In this document: piece by piece, positions 1 to 5,449 of the stretch
Layout of the letters: each line of letters starts with the position of its first letter
Position numbering within the stretch: the first letter of the stretch is position 1
Origin: Bacteroidales bacterium
GTDB lineage: Bacteria; Bacteroidota; Bacteroidia; Bacteroidales; UBA4181
Length of the DNA: 5,470 nucleotides
Assembly (NCBI GenBank): GCA_031259205.1
Contig: JAIRLS010000046.1
Location: 1-5,470, forward strand
Direction of reading: 5' to 3'
Notes under the pieces: model-generated
The model's input: only the letters and a program-made list of their open reading frames with translations
Database searches by the model: none
Told to the model about the DNA's origin: nothing
Position numbers and translations under genes: made by a program

Positions 1-794
1 TTACCGGCTATGGAGACGTACAAAGTAGCGGCGTCGGCATTGGAAATGGTGATTTTCCCATCTTCTGCCGACAATTGTCCTTTTTCGGGAACGATTTTTA
101 CTTCCGTTGTAAACTTCACTTTCCCTTCCAATCCTTCCAGATCGCCTGACACCCCTCTTAGTATCAACTCATCGTCCTGTATCGTGATTTCGTTTTTTTG
201 CGGGCTGGAGAGCCATGCCGAGAAATTCACCTTTCCCTTTTGTGATGCGGTCAGGCGCACCACAATGACTTGTCCGGTGAAGGCGGCAAAGGTTTCGCGC
301 CGATATTCCACGCCGTTTACAGTATAGCGGGTCGACGTTATTGCCGAGGCAATATCTAATTCCCTGTAATAATTTTCAAAACGGTCATGTTCCGGAAAAG
401 CGATGTTCAAGTCGCCCACCGGCTGATACGCCATTCCCTGATTGGTTTTGGTCATTACCTTATCATTTACCAGATCCTGCGCTTCTTTAAATTTGCCGGC
501 AAACATCAGTTTACGGATTTCGGGAATAGCCGGCAAAGCATCGGGATTAATGTTGTTGTTCGGCTGTCCTGCCCAAACGGTTTCCTCGTTCAGTTGAATC
601 TTTTCCTGCGACGGCGTCCCGAAGACCATCGCTCCCAGCCGTCCGTTCCCGACCGGCAGCGCTTCCACCCATTTTTCGGCAGGCGCATTGTACCACAGCC
701 GGTAATGATGCTCCGGCTCATTTTCACACGACCAGCAAGTTGTCATTAAAATGACGGTCGCGATTATTTTCAATCTTTTAATGTATTTTTGCAT
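1..794 (-). CDS. GH95-family alpha-L-fucosidase / alpha-L-galactosidase lipoprotein, N-terminal part (3' end outside window)
   Basis: The gene reads leftwards from ATG at 794-792 and stays open to the window edge, giving 264 residues of a family usually near 780-830. Seen: a basic, hydrophobic signal sequence (residues 1-19) with Cys20 and Cys23. Either Cys could be lipidated, but neither sits in a textbook lipobox. The GH95 N-terminal beta-sandwich signature follows: LWYNAPAEKW at 33-42, EALPVGNGRLGAMVFG at 44-59 and IQLNEETVWAGQP at 66-78. A region at about 88-127 contains the family-typical YQPVGDLNI stretch. Known for the family: inverting exo-hydrolysis of alpha-1,2-L-fucose or alpha-L-galactose from glycan side chains. 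The catalytic Asn/Asp/Glu lie in the (alpha/alpha)6 domain, which is outside the window, so activity cannot be checked. The product is probably periplasmic or outer-membrane anchored. It is divergent to a GH127-type glycosidase, which suggests a shared polysaccharide-utilisation function. Family call firm; substrate open. Confidence 0.92.
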   Translation of the reverse strand, partial: MQKYIKRLKIIATVILMTTCWSCENEPEHHYRLWYNAPAEKWVEALPVGNGRLGAMVFGTPSQEKIQLNEETVWAGQPNNNINPDALPAIPEIRKLMFAGKFKEAQDLVNDKVMTKTNQGMAYQPVGDLNIAFPEHDRFENYYRELDIASAITSTRYTVNGVEYRRETFAAFTGQVIVVRLTASQKGKVNFSAWLSSPQKNEITIQDDELILRGVSGDLEGLEGKVKFTTEVKIVPEKGQLSAEDGKITISNADAATLYVSIAG

Positions 795-857
795 ATTATT
801 ATAAGTTTTAAAAAACACAGGTAATCATAAAATAAAATATAAGGTGATAAATTTTTA

Positions 858-865
858 CAAAGATA
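858..865 (-). promoter_or_regulatory. Predicted -7 box of the GH95 gene
   Basis: Read on the minus strand this is TATCTTTG, an exact match to the Bacteroidota -7 consensus TAnnTTTG. It lies 63 bp upstream of the ATG, giving a predicted leader of about 55 nt. No good -33 TTTG is found at the expected 19-20 bp spacing (only 2 of 4 bases near 885-888). The gene may therefore need an activator, or the site may be fortuitous in this AT-rich stretch. Confidence 0.5.
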
Positions 866-915
866 GGCGAAAGATTCCAATTTACCATGATTTATATTTT
901 TTTAACAATATAAAA

Positions 916-947
916 TTTCCAAAACAGTTTTTTTGATAGTATATTTG
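916..947 (+). promoter_or_regulatory. Predicted -33/-7 promoter of the GH127 gene
   Basis: TATATTTG at 940-947 matches the Bacteroidota -7 consensus TAnnTTTG exactly. TTTC at 916-919 is a 3-of-4 match to the -33 TTTG at a 20-bp spacing. Transcription would start near 953, leaving a leader of about 30 nt before the ATG at 983. It is back to back with the predicted promoter of the GH95 gene. The 188-bp AT-rich spacer could hold a regulator site controlling both, but I found no clear operator. Confidence 0.6.
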
Positions 948-982
948 TGCTTTTAAAATATTACCTTAAAGATATTATCACA

Positions 983-3028
983 ATGAAAAAAATTATACCG
1001 TTGTTGGTTTTCGTTGGTATTGGGCTTTTGTCATGCACAAAATCGAATGTGGACGTCGAATGTGTGTCCCGTCCGGCAACTGCTTCATCCAATATTCATT
1101 ACATGGGCAACAGAGCTCCTCTTCAACCGTTGCACTTCATTAAACTTCCGGTTGGCGCTATCCAGCCCGAAGGTTGGATTAAGGAATATTTACACCGTCA
1201 GCGCGACGGTCTTTCGGGGCATTTGGGCGAGATAAGCGCATGGCTTCAAAAAGACGGTAATGCATGGTTAAGTGCCGATGGAAAAGGCAATTACGGCTGG
1301 GAAGAAGTGCCTTACTGGTTGAAAGGGTACGCCAATATCGGATACATCCTGAACGATACCGGTATCATTGCCGAAGCAAAAATTTGGCTGGAAGCGGTAC
1401 TGAACAGTCAACAGGAAAACGGATATTTCGGCCCGTGGATAGAAAAGCGGGAAAAACCCGATTTGTGGGGTAACATGATTATGTTGTGGTGTATACAGTC
1501 CTATTACGAATATTCGGGCGACCAGAGGGTGATTCCTTTCATGAGCAAATATTTCCGCTGGCAACTCGAATTGCCCGACGATCTGTTTCTCAAAGATTAT
1601 TGGGAAAACAGTCGCGGCGGCGATAATCTTCTAAGCGTGTACTGGTTATATAATATTACCGGCGAAGGATGGCTGCTCGAACTCGCGGAAAAAATCCATA
1701 AGAACATGGCCAACTGGCGCAGGGATTCGAGTTTACCTAACTGGCACAATGTCAATATTGCACAGTGTTTCCGCGAACCTGCCACATGGTGGATGCAAAG
1801 CGCCGATTCTGCCGATTTACATGCTACGTACAACAATTTTTGGCTGATACGCCGTACTTTCGGACAAGTGCCGGGAGGAATGTTCGGCGGCGACGAAAAT
1901 TCGCGGATGGGATACATCGACCCGCGTCAGGGTGTAGAAACTTGCGGAATAGTCGAACAAATGGCTTCCGACGAAATATTGCTGCGCTCAACCGGCGACC
2001 CGTTCTGGGCAGACCATTGCGAAGATGTAGCTTTCAACACTTATCCGGCAGCCGTTATGCCCGACTTCAAATCGTTGCGTTACATTACCGCCCCCAATTC
2101 GGTCGTTGCCGACAGCAAAAATCATCATCCGGGTATTGATAACCGGGGGCCGTTCCTGTTGATGAACCCTTTCAGTAGCCGTTGTTGCCAACATAATCAC
2201 ACGCAGGGCTGGCCCTATTATGCCGAACATCTTTGGCTTGCTACGCCCGACAACGGACTGGCGGCGGTGCTGTTCAATTCGTGCACAGTGAAAGCAAAGG
2301 TGGCGGACGGCACGGAAGTAAGTATTTCAGAAACAACAAATTATCCTTTCGAAGAACAGATACGTATGCGAATCCAGACTCCTTCGGACGTCGATTTTCC
2401 CCTGTACATCCGAATCCCCGCATGGTGCAAAAATGGCAGCATATCTGTTAATGGAAATAAAATCAACACTTTGTTGAAAGAAGGAACCTACGCACGAATA
2501 TCGCGCACGTGGAAAGACGGAGACGAATTGACGGTCAATTTCCCGATGTCGCTCAGTGTACGCCGCTGGGAAGTAAACCAAAACAGCCTCAGCGTTGATT
2601 ATGGCCCTCTGACTTTTTCGCTGAAAATTGCCGAACGGTACGAAAAGAAGAGTAGCAAATCAACAGCACTAAGAGATTCCAACTGGCAGGAAGGCGCAGA
2701 CGAATCAAAATGGCCATCATGGGAAATCTATCCCGACAGCCCGTGGAACTACGCTTTACAGTGTAATGTCAAACGTCCGGAACAATCGTTCACCATCGTA
2801 AAAAAAGACTGGCCCAACGATAATTTCCCGTTTACTTTAGAAAGCGTTCCGATTGAAATCAAGGCAAAAGGAAGTAAAATCCCGTCGTGGACAATCGACA
2901 GTTTCGGACTGTGCGCCGTACTTCCCGCTTATCCGGCGCAGACCGCAGGACAATTGGAAGACATCACTTTGATTCCAATGGGAGCGGCAAGATTACGAAT
3001 ATCGGCGTTTCCCGAATTTGTGAAATAG
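983..3028 (+). CDS. GH127-family (DUF1680) cysteine glycosidase, probable beta-L-arabinofuranosidase lipoprotein
   Basis: The protein has 681 residues. ATG 983 is preferred over the in-frame GTG at 947 because it yields a clean type II signal peptide (MKKIIPLLVFVGIGLLSC, lipidated Cys18). The GTG also begins on the last base of the predicted -7 box. Seen: an (alpha/alpha)6-type N-terminal half with LPVGAIQPEGWIKEYL and EEVPYWLKGYANIGY, then the catalytic segment GGDENSRMGYIDPRQGVETCG. Candidate acid/base is Glu305. Candidate zinc ligands are Glu319, Cys321 and the Cys401-Cys402 pair (RCCQHN), with Cys401 the likely nucleophile. Spacing resembles the Glu/Cys/CysCys set of the characterised GH127 enzyme HypBA1. 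A C-terminal beta-sandwich follows, with FPLYIRIPAWC and VNGN. Known family activities include beta-L-arabinofuranosidase and the aceric-acid hydrolase used on rhamnogalacturonan II; I cannot choose between them. Probably periplasmic or outer-membrane anchored, and divergent to the GH95 gene. No intrinsic terminator is visible downstream. Confidence 0.9.
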   Translation: MKKIIPLLVFVGIGLLSCTKSNVDVECVSRPATASSNIHYMGNRAPLQPLHFIKLPVGAIQPEGWIKEYLHRQRDGLSGHLGEISAWLQKDGNAWLSADGKGNYGWEEVPYWLKGYANIGYILNDTGIIAEAKIWLEAVLNSQQENGYFGPWIEKREKPDLWGNMIMLWCIQSYYEYSGDQRVIPFMSKYFRWQLELPDDLFLKDYWENSRGGDNLLSVYWLYNITGEGWLLELAEKIHKNMANWRRDSSLPNWHNVNIAQCFREPATWWMQSADSADLHATYNNFWLIRRTFGQVPGGMFGGDENSRMGYIDPRQGVETCGIVEQMASDEILLRSTGDPFWADHCEDVAFNTYPAAVMPDFKSLRYITAPNSVVADSKNHHPGIDNRGPFLLMNPFSSRCCQHNHTQGWPYYAEHLWLATPDNGLAAVLFNSCTVKAKVADGTEVSISETTNYPFEEQIRMRIQTPSDVDFPLYIRIPAWCKNGSISVNGNKINTLLKEGTYARISRTWKDGDELTVNFPMSLSVRRWEVNQNSLSVDYGPLTFSLKIAERYEKKSSKSTALRDSNWQEGADESKWPSWEIYPDSPWNYALQCNVKRPEQSFTIVKKDWPNDNFPFTLESVPIEIKAKGSKIPSWTIDSFGLCAVLPAYPAQTAGQLEDITLIPMGAARLRISAFPEFVK

Positions 3029-3150
3029 AACGTAGCGCCATGTCAATGCTTCGCCGTTGCGACGGCTTCGTTCCCCGCAGTTCGCAAAGACGGAATACGA
3101 CCCTGTTCGGCTGACATGAAACAGCAGGCGGGGAAAGTATGAAAAGATGA
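3029..3150. repeat. Noncoding spacer with a probable dispersed-repeat remnant
   Basis: This is the first part of the 298-bp gap after the GH127 gene. Read on the minus strand, about 3045-3093 gives GTCTTTGCGAACTGCGGGG, then AACGAAGC, then GGCGAAGCATTGACATGG. That resembles the widespread GTCATTGCGAGG...GAAGCAATC type of intergenic repeat I remember from many bacterial genomes, although I could not run a search. It contains a 5-bp hairpin (GCCGT-TGCG-ACGGC, 3053-3066). No open frame here looks like a gene. Confidence 0.45.
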
Positions 3151-3160
3151 TTTTTCACAA

Positions 3161-3190
3161 CTCCGTGCCTCCTTTGTGTCCTCTGTGTAA
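3161..3190. repeat. Degenerate 9-bp-periodic CACAGAGGA-type repeat
   Basis: On the minus strand this reads as three imperfect 9-mers in a row: CACAGAGGA, CACAAAGGA, GGCACGGAG. On the plus strand it is the CTCCGTGCC / TCCTTTGTG / TCCTCTGTG pattern. From memory, similar stretches recur in intergenic DNA of many unrelated bacteria and give TEDTED-like peptides when mistranslated. It is not part of a gene here; it sits 46 bp upstream of the -33 box of the next operon. Confidence 0.5.
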
Positions 3191-3235
3191 TTCATATTCG
3201 AATACGAGGGGATCGTGGTTTTTATCAGTTTCGCA

Positions 3236-3267
3236 TTTGGAAATCTTAAAATAATCATTTAACTTTG
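3236..3267 (+). promoter_or_regulatory. Promoter of the nrnA-FKBP operon
   Basis: TTTG at 3236-3239, a 20-bp spacer and TAACTTTG at 3260-3267 match both halves of the Bacteroidota housekeeping promoter (TTTG, N19-21, TAnnTTTG). Transcription should begin near 3274, giving a leader of about 53 nt before ATG 3327. This is the best promoter in the window and fits constitutive expression of a housekeeping pair. Confidence 0.75.
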
Positions 3268-3326
3268 TCCGCTCCCGAACGATACATGCTAATCCTTAAT
3301 CATACTGATTTTAATTAAGTTGAATA

Positions 3327-4349
3327 ATGACGTCAGACAGACAACAGCAAGTGATAAATTTAAAAAATGAACTGGCAACGCCCAGACGGATTGTACTTAC
3401 CAATCACCAGGGACCGGATGGCGACGCCATGGGCGCCATGACGGCATTGTATCAATTTCTTCGGAAAATGGGGCATGAAGTGACGATGATCACTCCCAAC
3501 GATTATCCGGAGTTTTTACACTGGCTGCCCTGCAACAGTGAAACGGTTAATTTCATGCGCCAAAAGGAAATGGCTACGGCCATCATCGAAAAAGCCGATT
3601 ATATTTTTCACTTAGACTACAATCAAATCAAGCGCAGCGCCGATATGTTCCGCCCGCTGTCGGCCTCCAAAGCCGTGCGGATACTGATCGACCATCACCC
3701 GGATCCGTCCCTTCCCGCCAACTATCTCTTTTCCGACAGCAATGCCAGTTCAACCTGCGAATTGCTTTTCAATATCCTGAAGATATGGGATGCGTCGCTC
3801 ATCGACAGGGACATCGCCGGCTGCCTCTATACCGGTATCATGACGGACACAGGCTGTTTCAGCTACCGGAGCGCCACCTCATACACTTTCACAGTAGTTT
3901 CGGAATTGCTGGTCTACGGCATCGACCGCGACGCTATCTACAATCAGGTATACGACAATTTCTCCGCCCAGCGGATGCGGCTGATGGGATATTGCCTGAA
4001 CAGCAAAATGGAAATCTTTCCCGAATACCGAGCAGCGCTCATCACCCTGAGCTTGGAGGAACAGCGCCGATACGACTTTGCAACGGGCGATTCCGAAGGG
4101 TTTGTCAACTTGCCCCTGTCCGTCAACGGCGTGAGGTTCACTGCCTTTTTTCTGGAAAAAGACGATAAAATAAAAATTTCTTTCCGGTCGAAAGGATCTT
4201 TTTCCGTCAACGATTTTGCACGGAAACACTTCAGCGGCGGCGGACACCTGAATGCTTCCGGCGGCGAAGCGCGAACTTCGCTGGACGAAACCGTCAGGAA
4301 ATTCCGCGAACTGTTGCCTCTCTACAAAGACGAACTTCATGCGCAATAA
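3327..4349 (+). CDS. nrnA: DHH/DHHA1 phosphoesterase, NrnA-type (nanoRNase / pAp phosphatase)
   Basis: The protein has 340 residues, close to the usual 310-340. Seen, in order: motif I HQGPDGDA with His27, Asp31 and Asp33; motif II HLDYNQ with Asp97; the defining DHH at Asp122-His123-His124; motif IV TGIMTDTGCF with Asp174; and the C-terminal DHHA1 substrate-binding signature FSGGGH at 302-307 (GGG 304-306, His307). All metal-binding positions are present, so the enzyme should be active. Known for the family: Mn-dependent hydrolysis of 2-5-nt RNA to mononucleotides and, in many members, dephosphorylation of pAp to AMP. It is cytoplasmic, with no signal peptide. ATG 3327 follows a strong promoter and gives the usual N-terminus; no Shine-Dalgarno sequence is present, as is normal in Bacteroidota. 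Its stop overlaps the next gene by 11 bp, implying co-transcription and translational coupling. Whether the pAp or the nanoRNA activity dominates cannot be read from sequence. Confidence 0.93.
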   Translation: MTSDRQQQVINLKNELATPRRIVLTNHQGPDGDAMGAMTALYQFLRKMGHEVTMITPNDYPEFLHWLPCNSETVNFMRQKEMATAIIEKADYIFHLDYNQIKRSADMFRPLSASKAVRILIDHHPDPSLPANYLFSDSNASSTCELLFNILKIWDASLIDRDIAGCLYTGIMTDTGCFSYRSATSYTFTVVSELLVYGIDRDAIYNQVYDNFSAQRMRLMGYCLNSKMEIFPEYRAALITLSLEEQRRYDFATGDSEGFVNLPLSVNGVRFTAFFLEKDDKIKISFRSKGSFSVNDFARKHFSGGGHLNASGGEARTSLDETVRKFRELLPLYKDELHAQ

Positions 4350-4899
4350 AATTATTTTCATAACGGCAGCCGTACTTATTATCCTTGCCGGATGCCTTTC
4401 ACTGCGACTGTTCAGACGGACGCCCACCCTGCAACTGCGGGAAACCGGCCAAACGAGCAACCGCCATGCCGAACGGCTGATCCGTGCCAACCGGGCGCTG
4501 ATAGAAAAAGACTCCCTGTTTATAAACGCATTTGCGAAACGTAATCAGTGGCAAATGCAAATCACCCCATCGGGACTGTGGTACGAAATATATCATCGCG
4601 GTACCGGACAGAAAGCCGCCTTAGGAAATCTTGTAGAAATCGCCTGTACGCTGTCGCTGGCAGACAGCAGCCGCACAGTTTGTTATTCCTCCGCACAGTC
4701 GGGCAACAAAATATTCCAGCTTGGACAGGGAGGCGTTGAAACAGGATTGGAAGAAGGCCTCCTCCTGCTACAGGAAGGAGATAAAGCGCGATTCATTTTG
4801 CCGCCGCACCTCGCGCATGGCCTCGCGGGCGATAATAACCTCATTCCGCCCCGCTCCGTTATTGTATACGAAGTGGAACTGCTGAAAATCAAAAATTAG
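4339..4899 (+). CDS. FKBP-type peptidyl-prolyl isomerase-like lipoprotein (GldI-like)
   Basis: The protein has 186 residues from ATG 4339. The frame is open further upstream (in-frame ATG at 4252), but only 4339 places a signal peptide at the N-terminus, with a perfect lipobox LAGC (lipidated Cys19). The start lies inside nrnA. Seen: a charged linker (about 25-75), then one FKBP domain at about 80-185 with LWYEIYHRGTG, FQLGQGGVETGLEEGL, EGDKARFILPPHLAHG and IPPRSVIVYEVELL. Compared with FKBP12, several active-site positions differ: Phe36-Asp37 becomes Cys115-Tyr116, Trp59 becomes Leu137, and Tyr82 becomes His160. The fold is clear, but isomerase activity is doubtful and a chaperone role is possible. 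From memory, GldI-type lipoproteins of Bacteroidota carry similar substitutions. It probably acts in the periplasm or at a membrane, possibly in folding of exported proteins. No gliding genes are visible, so I assign no gene symbol. Confidence 0.85.
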   Translation: MRNKIIFITAAVLIILAGCLSLRLFRRTPTLQLRETGQTSNRHAERLIRANRALIEKDSLFINAFAKRNQWQMQITPSGLWYEIYHRGTGQKAALGNLVEIACTLSLADSSRTVCYSSAQSGNKIFQLGQGGVETGLEEGLLLLQEGDKARFILPPHLAHGLAGDNNLIPPRSVIVYEVELLKIKN

Positions 4900-5020
4900 A
4901 AAGGGAAATACTCCACTTTTCATGGACAGAGGCATGAAATGAATTCCGGGGTCGCTTTCGTCCATGGACGGAAACGGTTTTATGGCTAAGAGAATGCCGC
5001 CGGAAGAGAGCGGGAGCAGC
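4900..5020. other. Noncoding spacer after the FKBP gene
   Basis: No convincing gene is seen on either strand. The only structure is a perfect 12-bp palindrome, CGTCCATGGACG, at 4959-4970, with a related half-site CATGGAC at 4921-4927. Palindromes this short can bind dimeric proteins, but nothing else supports an operator here. It could be the 3' untranslated part of the operon mRNA if the 5021-5047 terminator candidate is used. Confidence 0.4.
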
Positions 5021-5047
5021 AGAATTATTTTGGTTAATTCTTTTTTT
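5021..5047 (+). terminator. Possible weak intrinsic terminator of the nrnA-FKBP operon
   Basis: AGAATTA (5021-5027) pairs perfectly with TAATTCT (5035-5041) around a 7-nt loop, and a run of Ts follows to 5047. The form is that of a rho-independent terminator, but the stem has only one G-C pair. It lies about 120 bp after the FKBP stop and overlaps the left inverted repeat (5037-5057), so it may belong to that element instead. Confidence 0.4.
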
Positions 5048-5057
5048 GAGGTGCTAT
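5037..5057 (+). repeat. Left 21-bp inverted repeat
   Basis: Perfect reverse complement of 5450-5470: ATTC, a seven-T run, then GAGGTGCTAT. A terminator-like hairpin abuts and partly overlaps it at 5021-5047. Two 21-mers matching exactly within 434 bp, including the non-homopolymer half GAGGTGCTAT, is very unlikely by chance. Confidence 0.85.
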
Positions 5058-5090
5058 GAAAAACAATTCTTCTGACCTCCACTATAGCGC

Positions 5091-5144
5091 GAATGTAGAG
5101 GCGCACGGCGTGCGTCTGAATGTAGAGACGCATGGCGTGCGTCT
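5091..5144 (+). repeat. Two tandem 27-bp REP-like repeats
   Basis: The units at 5091-5117 and 5118-5144 differ at 2 of 27 positions. Each starts GAATGTAG and continues into a hairpin. In unit 2 it is AGACGCA-TGGCG-TGCGTCT, a perfect 7-bp stem. In unit 1 it is AGGCGCA-CGGCG-TGCGTCT, the same stem with one G-T pair. A GTAG tetranucleotide directly 5' of a hairpin is the hallmark of REP sequences processed by RAYT (REP-associated tyrosine) transposases; that link is an inference. No RAYT gene is in view. Confidence 0.7.
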
Positions 5145-5167
5145 AAAAGCGTTTTGGAGAATGCGGA

Positions 5168-5216
5168 ACGTCCTGAAAGGACGTAACTTTCATAACCGCA
5201 GGTCGTTGACCTGCGG
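5168..5216 (+). repeat. Two-hairpin module, left copy
   Basis: Hairpin A is ACGTCCT-GAA-AGGACGT (5168-5184), a 7-bp perfect stem. An 11-nt linker AACTTTCATAA follows. Hairpin B is CCGCAGGTC-GTT-GACCTGCGG (5196-5216), a 9-bp perfect stem. The same layout appears inverted at 5343-5391. Neither hairpin is followed by a T run, so they are not ordinary terminators. Confidence 0.8.
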
Positions 5217-5236
5217 AAGCCTGTCCATAACTTCTT

Positions 5237-5315
5237 CTGCCTGAACAGTAAGGTCGACGCAGTCAAAGGCAGTACTTGTCCTGCCGTTGACTGCGTCGAT
5301 TTTCAATTCAGGCAG
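5237..5315. repeat. Nested 79-nt palindrome
   Basis: Outer arms CTGCCTGAA (5237-5245) and TTCAGGCAG (5307-5315) pair perfectly. Inside, a 13-bp arm starting TCGACGCAG (5254-5266) pairs perfectly with 5287-5299. After an A/G mismatch, GGCAG (5268-5272) pairs with CTGCC (5281-5285) around an 8-nt loop. That gives 27 base pairs in one stem, broken by an internal loop and one mismatch. It would form a stable RNA hairpin or a DNA cruciform, and it lies midway between the two inverted two-hairpin modules. Confidence 0.8.
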
Positions 5316-5338
5316 CCGCACTGCTGCGGGAGGCCTCC
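5316..5338. repeat. Short hairpin and adjoining 10-bp palindrome
   Basis: CCGCA-CTGC-TGCGG (5316-5329) is a 5-bp hairpin directly abutting the outer arm of the nested palindrome. GGAGGCCTCC (5329-5338) is a perfect 10-bp palindrome. Neither has an obvious partner on the left side of the element, so the two halves of the element are not fully symmetrical. Confidence 0.55.
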
Positions 5339-5342
5339 TTTC

Positions 5343-5391
5343 CCGCCGGTCGCTGACCGGCGGTTATGAAAATCAAGTTCTTTCAGAACTT
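5343..5391 (-). repeat. Two-hairpin module, right (inverted) copy
   Basis: On the minus strand this reads hairpin A AAGTTCT-GAA-AGAACTT (5391-5375), linker GATTTTCATAA (5374-5364) and hairpin B CCGCCGGTC-AGC-GACCGGCGG (5363-5343). Size, order, GAA loop and 9 of 11 linker bases match the left copy. Three stem pairs differ, and each change is compensated on the opposite strand of the stem. Confidence 0.8.
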
Positions 5392-5449
5392 TTAAAATGG
5401 ATGGGAAGAAAGCGGGAAACAAAACACGGATGGAACAGTCTACTGACCA

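Noticed and set aside
795..982. Shared TTATCAC motif in the two divergent leaders as an operator
   Set aside because: TTATCAC occurs once in each predicted leader, in opposite orientation, but the region is so AT-rich that a 7-mer match carries little weight and the copies are about 125 bp apart.
3053..3066. Hairpin after the GH127 gene as an intrinsic terminator
   Set aside because: The stem is only 5 bp and is followed by TTCGTTCC rather than a T run. It is better explained as part of a repeat remnant.
4252..4338. Upstream in-frame ATG (4252) as the start of the FKBP gene
   Set aside because: It would bury the lipoprotein signal peptide 29 residues inside the protein and overlap nrnA by about 100 bp. 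ATG 4339 gives a normal signal peptide.
3879..4490. 203-residue minus-strand frame
   Set aside because: It lies antisense across nrnA and the FKBP gene, both of which have clear family motifs in their own frames. It is a shadow frame in GC-richer coding DNA.
4768..5133. 121-residue minus-strand frame
   Set aside because: It spans the antisense of the FKBP gene and the repeat region, with no recognisable protein features. Its N-terminus is translated REP-like repeat.
5056..5244. 62-residue frame starting at the end of the left inverted repeat
   Set aside because: It simply reads through the 27-bp tandem repeats (NVEAHGVRL/NVETHGVRL) and the two-hairpin module. It has no domain, no promoter match and no start signal, and repeats of 27 bp keep frame by accident.
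5254..5299. Integron attC site
   Set aside because: The palindrome is of suitable size, but the needed GTTRRRY/RYYYAAC core pair is not present (GTTGACT breaks the pattern) and no cassette or integrase is visible.
5091..5391. CRISPR-like array
   Set aside because: The repeats are directly abutting or inverted and differ in length and sequence. There are no regularly spaced unique spacers and no cas genes.
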